A stretch of 8,858 nt of DNA from JANOBJ01 sp031411575 (GTDB lineage Bacteria > Pseudomonadota > Gammaproteobacteria > Burkholderiales > Burkholderiaceae_C). The stretch covers positions 1-8,858 of the forward strand of contig JANOBJ010000273.1 of the NCBI GenBank assembly GCA_031411575.1, read 5' to 3'. The notes under the pieces were generated by a model. That model was not told the DNA's origin. It ran no database searches and saw only the letters and a program-made list of their open reading frames with translations. The position numbers were made by a program, and so were the translations under genes. Position 1 is the first letter of the stretch; each line of letters begins with the position of its first letter. This document shows, one piece after another, positions 1 to 5,467 of this stretch.

Positions 1-380
1 CCCAGCGTTTCGGCCGCCAGCCGCCGGATGCCTTCGCGGTCCATGGTGAGGCGCGCGGCACGGGCGGTGGGGATCACGCGCACGGTGCCGGCGGCTTCCA
101 GCTCCTGCAGCATCGGCGTGGCAATCGCCTCGATCTCGGGCACCACCAGGTGCGGCCGCTCTTTCTCGATCAGGGCTTTCAGCTGCGCCGGGTCACTCAT
201 GGTGATGGTGCGCCCGTGGTGCGCCACCTGCTGGCCGGGCGCGTTGTCGTAGCGGTCCACCGCGATGGTTTCCACGCCGAGGCGCTGCAGCGCGATCAGC
301 ACTTCCTTGCCGAGTTCGCCACTGCCCAGCAGCATCACTTTGGTGGCCGAAGGAGAAAGCGGGGTGCCGAGCGTGATCAT
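1..380 (-). CDS. purT: Formate-dependent phosphoribosylglycinamide formyltransferase (PurT), N-terminal part, cut by the window edge
   Basis: PurT makes formyl-GAR from GAR, formate and ATP, the third step of de novo purine synthesis, in the cytoplasm; it is the folate-independent alternative to PurN. The visible 126 residues form the N-terminal substrate-binding part of this ATP-grasp enzyme. Residues 14-29 contain VMLLGSGELGKE, with E22 and L23 at the places where the E. coli enzyme contacts GAR. VPEIEAIAT follows with E82, another GAR ligand in E. coli, and residues 113-124 read MDREGIRRLAAE, a strong family signature. The ATG at 380 is the natural start because the next residues (MITLGTPL) align with the E. 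coli N-terminus. The C-terminal two thirds, including the ATP-grasp core, lie beyond base 1. The start is 21 bases after the psd stop on the same strand, so the two are probably co-transcribed. No clear Shine-Dalgarno is seen. Identification is very secure. Confidence 0.96.
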   Translation of the reverse strand, partial: MITLGTPLSPSATKVMLLGSGELGKEVLIALQRLGVETIAVDRYDNAPGQQVAHHGRTITMSDPAQLKALIEKERPHLVVPEIEAIATPMLQELEAAGTVRVIPTARAARLTMDREGIRRLAAETL

Positions 381-401
381 GGGGCAATCGTCCAGAAAAA
401 A

Positions 402-1253
402 TCAGTGGAAGGCATCGGCCATGGCTTCACCCATGCGGATGGCGCGCGTCGGCGCCCACGCGGGGTTGAAGCGCAGCGTGTCCTTGGGGAACAGCAGCAC
501 CACGGTGGAGCCGAGCAAAAAGCGCCCCATCTCGTCGCCGCGCTTGAGCGTCACGCGTGGCTCGCCGTCGTAGCGCCACTCGCGCAAACTGCCGGGGCGC
601 GGCGGGTTCACCACGCCATGCCAGACGGTAGCCATGCTGCCCACGATGGTCGCGCCCACCAGCACCAGCACAAACGGCCCGTGCGGCGATTCAAACACGC
701 AGACCACGCGCTCGTTGCGCGCAAACAGCCCCGGCACGCCGCGTGCGGTGGTCGGGTTGACCGAGAACAGCGCGCCCGGCACATGGATCATGCGCACCAG
801 TGTGCCGTCGCACGGCATGTGGATGCGGTGGTAATCCTTGGGGCTCAAATACAGCGTGGCAAAGGCGCCGTTGTCAAAGCGCGCCGCCAGTTGCGCATCG
901 CCGCCGACCAGCGCGCGCGTGGAATAGCGGTGGCCCTTCGCTTGGAAAATCTGGTCTTGCTCGATCGCGCCAAACTGGCTGATCGCGCCATCCACCGGGC
1001 ACAGCCAGGGCGCGTCCGCCAGTGGCCGCGCACCCTCGCGCAGCGGCCGCGTGAAAAACGCGTTGAAGCTCGCGTAGCTTTCGATCTGCGGGTTGGCGGC
1101 TTCGGCCATGTTGACACCGTAGCGCGCGACAAAACGGCGGATGATGCCGTGCGTCAGGCCGCCGGCCTCGCTGCGCGCGATCACGCCCGCCAGAAGGGTC
1201 ATGGCCTGCTTGGGCATCAGATACTGCGGCAGTACCGCGAGACGGTCAGACAA
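402..1253 (-). CDS. psd: Phosphatidylserine decarboxylase proenzyme, TTG start
   Basis: Psd decarboxylates phosphatidylserine to phosphatidylethanolamine at the inner membrane, the last step of PE synthesis. At 283 residues it matches the length of the E. coli type. It is made as a proenzyme that cleaves itself: the motif LLGST at 246-250 places the cut between G248 and S249, and S249 becomes the pyruvoyl cofactor of a 35-residue alpha chain. The other members of the self-cleavage triad are visible as D88 in CPVDGAIS and H145 in KDYHRIHMP (H142 is also conserved). The start must be the TTG at 1253: reading back in frame there is only a short run of non-start codons before a TGA at 1271-1269, and MSDRLAVLPQYL matches the usual N-terminus of Burkholderiales homologues. 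No Shine-Dalgarno precedes it; instead a perfect 12-bp palindrome sits there. It is divergent from the lipoprotein gene and probably leads an operon with purT. Confidence 0.96.
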   Translation of the reverse strand: MSDRLAVLPQYLMPKQAMTLLAGVIARSEAGGLTHGIIRRFVARYGVNMAEAANPQIESYASFNAFFTRPLREGARPLADAPWLCPVDGAISQFGAIEQDQIFQAKGHRYSTRALVGGDAQLAARFDNGAFATLYLSPKDYHRIHMPCDGTLVRMIHVPGALFSVNPTTARGVPGLFARNERVVCVFESPHGPFVLVLVGATIVGSMATVWHGVVNPPRPGSLREWRYDGEPRVTLKRGDEMGRFLLGSTVVLLFPKDTLRFNPAWAPTRAIRMGEAMADAFH

Positions 1254-1257
1254 GGGA

Positions 1258-1269
1258 ACTACCGGTAGT
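1258..1269. repeat. Perfect 12-bp palindrome just upstream of the psd start
   Basis: ACTACCGGTAGT is its own reverse complement. It lies 4 bases before the TTG start of psd, in the place where a ribosome binding site would be, and downstream of the putative psd -10. It could be an operator or a small hairpin in the leader RNA. No known regulator is recognised. Confidence 0.6.
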
Positions 1270-1281
1270 CAGCGACGGCGG

Positions 1282-1287
1282 ATTTTA
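1282..1287 (-). promoter_or_regulatory. psd: Probable -10 element of the psd promoter
   Basis: On the minus strand the hexamer is TAAAAT (5 of 6 to TATAAT). It would start a transcript near base 1275, giving a leader of about 22 bases to the TTG at 1253. No good -35 hexamer lies at the right distance; the sequence there is GC-rich and part of an inverted repeat, which suggests either a weak promoter or one that depends on an activator. Confidence 0.45.
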
Positions 1288-1310
1288 GCTGGCCGGGTGG
1301 GACGGCCGGC
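1288..1310. repeat. Inverted repeat abutting the psd -10
   Basis: GCTGGCCG (1288-1295) pairs with CGGCCGGC (1303-1310) over 8 bp with one G-T pair and a 7-base loop. It directly adjoins the TAAAAT hexamer and occupies the spacer and -35 region of the psd promoter, so it could be an operator. There is no T-run on either side, so it is not a normal intrinsic terminator. In DNA this GC-rich it may also be chance. Confidence 0.35.
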
Positions 1311-1359
1311 GTTCGCAGCGGAACCAGGCGCCGCGACCATGGTTTGTCCCGCGCGCGAC

Positions 1360-1387
1360 TTGCGTTCCACAGGGCCGCTCCTAGACT
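1360..1387 (+). promoter_or_regulatory. Candidate sigma-70 promoter of the lipoprotein gene
   Basis: TTGCGT at 1360-1365 and TAGACT at 1382-1387 are 16 bases apart. The -10 matches 4 of 6 positions and the -35 matches 3 of 6. Transcription would begin near 1394, with a leader of about 37 bases and a Shine-Dalgarno (GGAG, 1421-1424) 6 bases before the ATG at 1431. Confidence 0.4.
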
Positions 1388-1430
1388 GAATTTGCACCAC
1401 AACGTTTCCCACCACGGGCTGGAGACCACC

Positions 1431-3059
1431 ATGAACCGTACCCTGCTCGGCGGCCTGCTCGCCGTCGCCCTTGCGCTGGCCGGATGCGCATCGCCGCCGC
1501 CGAGCCGACCGGCCGCGTGGTCGGCGCCCGAGGTGCTGGTGGCGCCGTCTTCGTTCAGCGGCGTGCATGGGCTGGCGGTCGACACACAGGGGCGGCTGCT
1601 GGCGGGTTCGGTGGTCGGCAACGCGCTGTGGGAGGTCAACCGCAGCACCGGCGCGGCACGTGTGCTGATCGGCGGCCCCGAAGGCCAGGCTGACGACATC
1701 GCGATCGGCCCCAAGGGTGAACTCGCGTGGACCAACTACCTGATGGGCATGCTGCGCTACCGCGAGAACGACACCGCGCCGCTGCGCGTGCTGGCGCAAG
1801 ACCTGCCCGGCCTGAACTCGCTGGATTTCGACCGCAAGAATGGCAAGCTCTACGCGTCGCAGGTGTTCCTGGGCGACGCGCTGTGGGAGATTGATATAGC
1901 GGGCAAGGCGCCGCCGCGCCTCATCAAGAAAGACATGGGGGGCTTCAACGGCTTTGAAGTCGGTCCCGACGGCATGCTGTACGGCCCGCTGTGGTACAAG
2001 GGCCAGGTGGTGAAAATCAACCCCGCCAACGGCGACATGACCGTCATCAGCAGCGAGTTCAAGATTCCCGCCGCCGCCAATCTGGACGGCAAGGGCAGCC
2101 TGTACGTGGTGGACACCGCCACCGGCGAGCTGTCGCGCGTCGATCTGGCCACCGGCCGCAAGACCGTGGCCGCCAGGCTCAAGACCGCGGTGGACAACCT
2201 GGCCATCGCGCCCGACGGCACAGTGTATGTGTCCAACATGGCCGACAACTCGATCGAGGCGTATGACCCGCGTACCGGCGCCGTGCGCGTGCTCACCAGC
2301 GGCAAGGTGGCGGTGCCGGCCGGCATCAAGGTGGCTGGCAATACGCTGTGGGTGGCCGATATCTTTGCCTGCCGCACGGTCGACCTCACCACCGGCGCCG
2401 TGACCGACGTGATGCGCATGCAGGCGTCCGACATGGAATACCCGTTCGCGGTCGGCCTCTCTGACAAGCTGGTGGCGCTGACCTCGTGGTTCACCGGCTC
2501 GGTGCAGTTGCTCGACCGCACCACGCGCAAAACCGTGGCCATGCTGCACGGCTGGAAAGCGCCGTATGACGCGATCCCGATGGCCGACGGCAGCCTGCTG
2601 GTGGCCGAGATCGCCACCGGCAGCATCACGCAGGCCAGCGGCGCGGATTTCAAGACCCGCAAGGTGGTGGCCAGCGGTCTGGGCGGGCCGGTGCAGCTGG
2701 TGCTGGGGCAGGACGGCGCGCTGTACGTCACCGAGGCGGCCGGCAAGCTCACCCGCGTGAACCTGGCCACCGGCGCCAAAACCACGGTGGCCGAAGGCCT
2801 GGCGCTGCCCGAGGGCGTGGCGCAGACACCCTGGGGCAGCTTCATCGTGGCCGAGAGCGCGGCGCAACGGCTGGTGGAGATCGACCCCGCCACGGGCAGC
2901 AAACGCGTGGTGGCCGACAAGCTGCCGATCGGCCTGCGCGCCGGCCCTGGCCTGCCGCCGCCGTATGTGGTGACTGGCGTGGCGGTGGGCGGTGACGGCA
3001 GCATCTACCTGTCGGCCGACCTGAACAACGCGATCTACCGCATCCGGCCCCAGCAGTAG
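1431..3059 (+). CDS. Lipoprotein with beta-propeller (SMP-30/NHL-like) repeats
   Basis: The 542-residue product begins with a lipoprotein signal peptide: MNRT, a hydrophobic stretch, then the lipobox LAGC with the lipidated cysteine at C19. The next residue is Ala rather than Asp, which favours the outer membrane. The rest is a series of propeller-blade repeats of the form (G)xLYVxD...L.RVDLATGxxxxVA, clearest near residues 222-250, 264-290, 306-330, 389-400, 430-460 and 524-540. This pattern belongs to the SMP-30/gluconolactonase/NHL/Vgb superfamily of lactonases, lyases and binding proteins. The length would suit about twelve blades, so two six-bladed propellers in tandem is plausible. No catalytic set can be assigned and the substrate is unknown. 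The start at 1431 is preferred over an upstream ATG at 1344 because it has GGAG at 1421-1424 and places the signal peptide at the N-terminus. An exporter follows on the same strand after 44 bases, possibly with its own promoter. Confidence 0.88.
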   Translation: MNRTLLGGLLAVALALAGCASPPPSRPAAWSAPEVLVAPSSFSGVHGLAVDTQGRLLAGSVVGNALWEVNRSTGAARVLIGGPEGQADDIAIGPKGELAWTNYLMGMLRYRENDTAPLRVLAQDLPGLNSLDFDRKNGKLYASQVFLGDALWEIDIAGKAPPRLIKKDMGGFNGFEVGPDGMLYGPLWYKGQVVKINPANGDMTVISSEFKIPAAANLDGKGSLYVVDTATGELSRVDLATGRKTVAARLKTAVDNLAIAPDGTVYVSNMADNSIEAYDPRTGAVRVLTSGKVAVPAGIKVAGNTLWVADIFACRTVDLTTGAVTDVMRMQASDMEYPFAVGLSDKLVALTSWFTGSVQLLDRTTRKTVAMLHGWKAPYDAIPMADGSLLVAEIATGSITQASGADFKTRKVVASGLGGPVQLVLGQDGALYVTEAAGKLTRVNLATGAKTTVAEGLALPEGVAQTPWGSFIVAESAAQRLVEIDPATGSKRVVADKLPIGLRAGPGLPPPYVVTGVAVGGDGSIYLSADLNNAIYRIRPQQ

Positions 3060-3091
3060 CCCCTGGCCACGGCTCCTGCGGGGCGATGCGA

Positions 3092-3097
3092 CACAAT
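3092..3097 (+). promoter_or_regulatory. Possible -10 element for the exporter genes
   Basis: CACAAT (4 of 6 to TATAAT) ends 6 bases before the ATG at 3104. If used, transcription would begin at or next to the start codon and the mRNA would have no leader, which fits the lack of a Shine-Dalgarno. No convincing -35 is present, so this is tentative; read-through from the lipoprotein gene is the alternative. Confidence 0.3.
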
Positions 3098-3103
3098 GCG
3101 CGC

Positions 3104-4048
3104 ATGCCCGGCAACCTGCTTTCTGTATCCAACCTGACCAAGCGCTACGGCAACACCGCGGTCGTCAAGGACCTGTCGTTTGCCATCGCGCCGGGCGAAT
3201 GCCTGGGCGTGATCGGCCCCAACGGCGCGGGCAAGACCACCACCATCCGCATGTGCCTGGGGCTCACCCAGCCGGACAGCGGCTCGATTGCCTACTTTGC
3301 CAACGGCACGGCCGACTCGGCGATGCAGATGCCGCGCGATGCGCTGGCCATCAAGGCGCAGCTCGGCGTGGTGAGCCAGTTCGACACGCTCGACCCCGAT
3401 TTCAGCTGCGCCGAAAACCTGCTGGTGTATGGCCGCTATTTCGGCATCAAGGCGGCTGCGATCCGGCCCCGGCTGGGGAAGCTGCTGGAGTTCGCGGCGC
3501 TGTCGCACAAGGCCGATGCCAAACCGGGCGAGCTGTCGGGCGGCATGCGGCGGCGCCTGAGCCTGGCACGCGCGCTGGTGAACGACCCGCGCCTGTTGCT
3601 GCTGGACGAACCCACCACCGGGCTTGACCCGCAGGCGCGCCACCTGATGTGGGAGCGGCTGCAACTGCTGCTGCAACAAGGCAAGTCGATCCTGCTCACC
3701 ACCCACTTCATGGACGAAGCCGAGCGCCTGTGCAGCCGCCTGCTGGTGCTCGACCACGGCGGCAAGATCGCCGAAGGCAAGCCGCGCGAGCTGATCGCCC
3801 AGCACCTGGAGCCCGATGTGGTGGAGGTGTATGGCGTGGGCGCGCTGGCGCTGGTCGATTCACCGCTCAAGGCGCACGCGGCGCGCGTCGAGGTCAGCGG
3901 CGAAACAGTTTTCTTCTACACCGAGAGTGCCCGCCCGCTGCTGGCCGCGCTGGAGGCGTACCCGCACCTGCGCACCCTGCACCGTCCGGCGAACCTTGAA
4001 GATCTGTTCCTCAAGCTCACCGGACGACAAATCCGTGAAGACGGTTGA
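3104..4048 (+). CDS. ABC transporter ATP-binding protein, NodI/DrrA-like
   Basis: This is the cytoplasmic ATPase of an ABC-2-type exporter. All nucleotide-binding motifs are present: Walker A GPNGAGKT at 38-45 (K44), Q-loop Q92 in VVSQFDTLDPDF, signature LSGGM at 144-148 followed by RRRLSLARAL, Walker B LLLLDE with D168 and E169, and H-loop H201 in TTHFMDEAE. The Q-loop neighbourhood and the ENLLVYGRYFG that follows it are typical of NodI, the ATPase of the rhizobial lipo-chitooligosaccharide exporter, and the C-terminal tail of about 90 residues is also usual for that family. No nodulation genes are nearby, so the cargo is unknown; a lipid or glycolipid is a reasonable guess. The ATG at 3104 (314 residues) is preferred, since homologues start close to the LLSVSNLTKRYG segment; an in-frame ATG at 3086 adds six residues. 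The partner permease starts 3 bases after the stop. Confidence 0.94.
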   Translation: MPGNLLSVSNLTKRYGNTAVVKDLSFAIAPGECLGVIGPNGAGKTTTIRMCLGLTQPDSGSIAYFANGTADSAMQMPRDALAIKAQLGVVSQFDTLDPDFSCAENLLVYGRYFGIKAAAIRPRLGKLLEFAALSHKADAKPGELSGGMRRRLSLARALVNDPRLLLLDEPTTGLDPQARHLMWERLQLLLQQGKSILLTTHFMDEAERLCSRLLVLDHGGKIAEGKPRELIAQHLEPDVVEVYGVGALALVDSPLKAHAARVEVSGETVFFYTESARPLLAALEAYPHLRTLHRPANLEDLFLKLTGRQIREDG

Positions 4049-4051
4049 CCC

Positions 4052-4903
4052 ATGAGCACCCCATTCCCTGACAACCTGCCGGCGGCTGGCGTTGCCGCAC
4101 CGTCCATCTGGCGCGCCCCCGCGCTGTCCATGCGCTGGTGGCCGGTGTTCCTGCGCAACCTGCTGGTCTGGCGCAAGCTGGCGATCCCGAGCCTGCTGGG
4201 CAACATCGCCGAGCCGCTGATGTGGCTGCTGGCGTTTGGCTACGGCCTGGGCGCGCTGGTGGGCCAGGTGAACATCGGCGGCGCAGGGGGCGACACCCGG
4301 GTGCCCTACATCCTGTTCCTGGCCAGCGGCTCGATCTGCATGAGCGCGATGAACGCCGCCAGCTTCGAGGCGCTGTATTCGGCGTTCTCGCGCATGCACG
4401 TGCAAAAAACCTGGGACGGCATCATGAACGCGCCGGTCGCGCTGGACGACGTGGTGCTGGCCGAGATGCTCTGGGCGGCCTTCAAGGCGCTGTTCACCGT
4501 CACCGCCATCCTGGGCGTCATGCTGGTGCTGGGCATCAGCTACAGCCCCAAGCTGCTGGTGGCGTGGCCGGTGCTGCTGTTTGCCGGCATCACCTTCAGC
4601 TGCATCGCGCTGATCTTCAATGCGCTGGCCAAGGGCTACGACTTCTTCACCTATTACTTCACCCTGTTCCTCACGCCCATGATGTTCCTGTCGGGCGTGT
4701 TTTTCCCGCGCGAGCAGTTGCCCGGCCCGGTGCGCATCGTGTCCGAGTGGCTGCCGCTGACCAGTGCCGTCGAGCTGGTACGGCCCCTGTTCATGGACCA
4801 GTGGCCACAACACCCGGTGCGCCATCTGGTGGTGCTGGTGGTCTATACCGGGCTGTCGTTCTGGGTGGCGCTGGCGCTCACGCGCAAGCGGTTTCGCGCC
4901 TGA
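4052..4903 (+). CDS. ABC-2-type transporter permease, NodJ-like
   Basis: This 283-residue inner-membrane protein is the permease half of the exporter whose ATPase lies directly upstream (3 bases between stop and start, so translation is probably coupled). About six hydrophobic segments can be seen, near residues 48-70, 85-105, 145-170, 173-200, 205-225 and 255-280, the usual arrangement of ABC-2 permeases. The segment FFTYYFTLFLTPMMFLSGVF, followed by FPREQLP and by EWLPLTSAVELVRPLF, is the conserved C-terminal part of NodJ and related drug or polysaccharide exporters. The roughly 35-residue cytoplasmic N-terminus ends in a charged WRK motif before the first membrane span. No accessory membrane-fusion protein is encoded here, so the pair probably works as a simple dimer-of-dimers exporter. 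A probable terminator follows directly, closing this transcription unit. The substrate is not deducible from sequence. Confidence 0.93.
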   Translation: MSTPFPDNLPAAGVAAPSIWRAPALSMRWWPVFLRNLLVWRKLAIPSLLGNIAEPLMWLLAFGYGLGALVGQVNIGGAGGDTRVPYILFLASGSICMSAMNAASFEALYSAFSRMHVQKTWDGIMNAPVALDDVVLAEMLWAAFKALFTVTAILGVMLVLGISYSPKLLVAWPVLLFAGITFSCIALIFNALAKGYDFFTYYFTLFLTPMMFLSGVFFPREQLPGPVRIVSEWLPLTSAVELVRPLFMDQWPQHPVRHLVVLVVYTGLSFWVALALTRKRFRA

Positions 4904-4911
4904 AGGCGATT

Positions 4912-4940
4912 CAGCCCCTGCACAAGGCTGCCGTTTTTTT
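4912..4940 (+). terminator. Probable rho-independent terminator after the exporter genes
   Basis: CAGCC (4912-4916) and GGCTG (4926-4930) form a 5-bp stem with a 9-base loop, followed by CCG and seven T residues at 4934-4940. It lies 8 bases after the permease stop codon. The stem is short and the T-run starts 3 bases beyond it, so efficiency may be modest. Confidence 0.5.
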
Positions 4941-4945
4941 ATACA
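4940..4945 (+). promoter_or_regulatory. Possible -10 element for the split-barrel gene pair
   Basis: TATACA (4 of 6 to TATAAT) begins at the last T of the terminator run and ends 9 bases before the ATG at 4955. The transcript would have almost no leader. GGGGG at 4949-4953 might act as a weak ribosome binding site. No -35 is evident at normal spacing. Confidence 0.35.
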
Positions 4946-4954
4946 GTTGGGGGC

Positions 4955-5467
4955 ATGCCAGCCCCATCGCCCGTCGCCTTGCTGTCGGATGACCACATCG
5001 CGCTGATGGCGCGGGGCGTCTCGGTGATCGCGGCGTCCCGCGACGCCCGCAACAAGCCAAGCATCATGCGCGCGGTGGGCAGCCATGTCAGCGCCGATGG
5101 CACGCAGATCACGGTCTATTTGTCACGACCGCAATCGCAGCAGCTCATCCAGGATGTGACTGCAACCGGCATGCTCGCGGTCGTCTTCAGCGAGCCGTCG
5201 TCGCACCGCAGCATCCAGGTCAAGGGCGTTGCGGCCGTCATCCGCGACGGCACAACCAGCGACCAGCCGATCCTGGCCCGCTACCTGGCCTCGATGGAGC
5301 ACGAGCTGGGCCGCATTGGCTATCCGCCGATCTATGCACATGCCATGTTGCGGCACCACCCGGACGATCTGGTGGCCATCAGCTTTACGCCATCCGCCGC
5401 CTTCGACCAGACGCCCGGCCCGAAAGCAGGCGCCGCCCTGCCCAACCTTTCGGGAGCGATCCCGTGA
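4955..5467 (+). CDS. Pyridoxamine 5'-phosphate oxidase-like split-barrel protein
   Basis: A 170-residue soluble protein with no signal peptide or membrane segment. The order of its segments suits the FMN-binding split-barrel (PNPOx-like) fold: an N-terminal helix (LSDDHIALMARG), a strand SVIAASRDA with the partner PSIMRAVGSHVSADG, then ITVYLSRPQSQQLIQDV, the strand MLAVVFSEPSSHRSIQVKG, a helical region with ILARYLASMEHELG, and a closing strand LVAISFTPSAAFDQTPGPKAG. Members of this superfamily bind FMN, F420 or heme and include oxidases, reductases and sensors; which of these applies here cannot be told. It overlaps the next gene by the four bases GTGA, and that gene also begins with a split barrel, so the two products may act together or form a mixed dimer. 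The family-level assignment rests on overall pattern rather than on a catalytic motif, and true pyridoxamine phosphate oxidase activity is unlikely. Confidence 0.75.
   Translation: MPAPSPVALLSDDHIALMARGVSVIAASRDARNKPSIMRAVGSHVSADGTQITVYLSRPQSQQLIQDVTATGMLAVVFSEPSSHRSIQVKGVAAVIRDGTTSDQPILARYLASMEHELGRIGYPPIYAHAMLRHHPDDLVAISFTPSAAFDQTPGPKAGAALPNLSGAIP

Noticed and set aside
150..1268. A 372-codon open frame on the plus strand, opposite psd and the start of purT
   Set aside because: The product is a low-complexity His/Arg/Gln/Ala-rich sequence. Psd and PurT on the other strand carry unmistakable active-site motifs.
1344..1430. An N-terminal extension of the lipoprotein from an ATG at 1344
   Set aside because: It would bury the signal peptide 29 residues inside the protein and would overlap the candidate promoter; the ATG at 1431 has its own ribosome binding site.
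1269..2867. A 532-codon open frame on the minus strand, opposite the lipoprotein gene
   Set aside because: Its product is rich in His, Arg, Gly and Gln with no recognisable domain, the usual look of an antisense frame in GC-rich DNA. The plus-strand gene has a lipobox, blade repeats and a ribosome binding site.
3059..3084. GCCCC and GGGGC arms between the lipoprotein and exporter genes, as a terminator
   Set aside because: The loop is 16 bases and no T-run follows; in GC-rich DNA such 5-bp arms are common by chance.
3860..5086. A 408-codon open frame on the minus strand, opposite the exporter genes
   Set aside because: It spans two plus-strand genes and an intergenic terminator, has a composition dominated by His, Gln and Arg, and has no domain.
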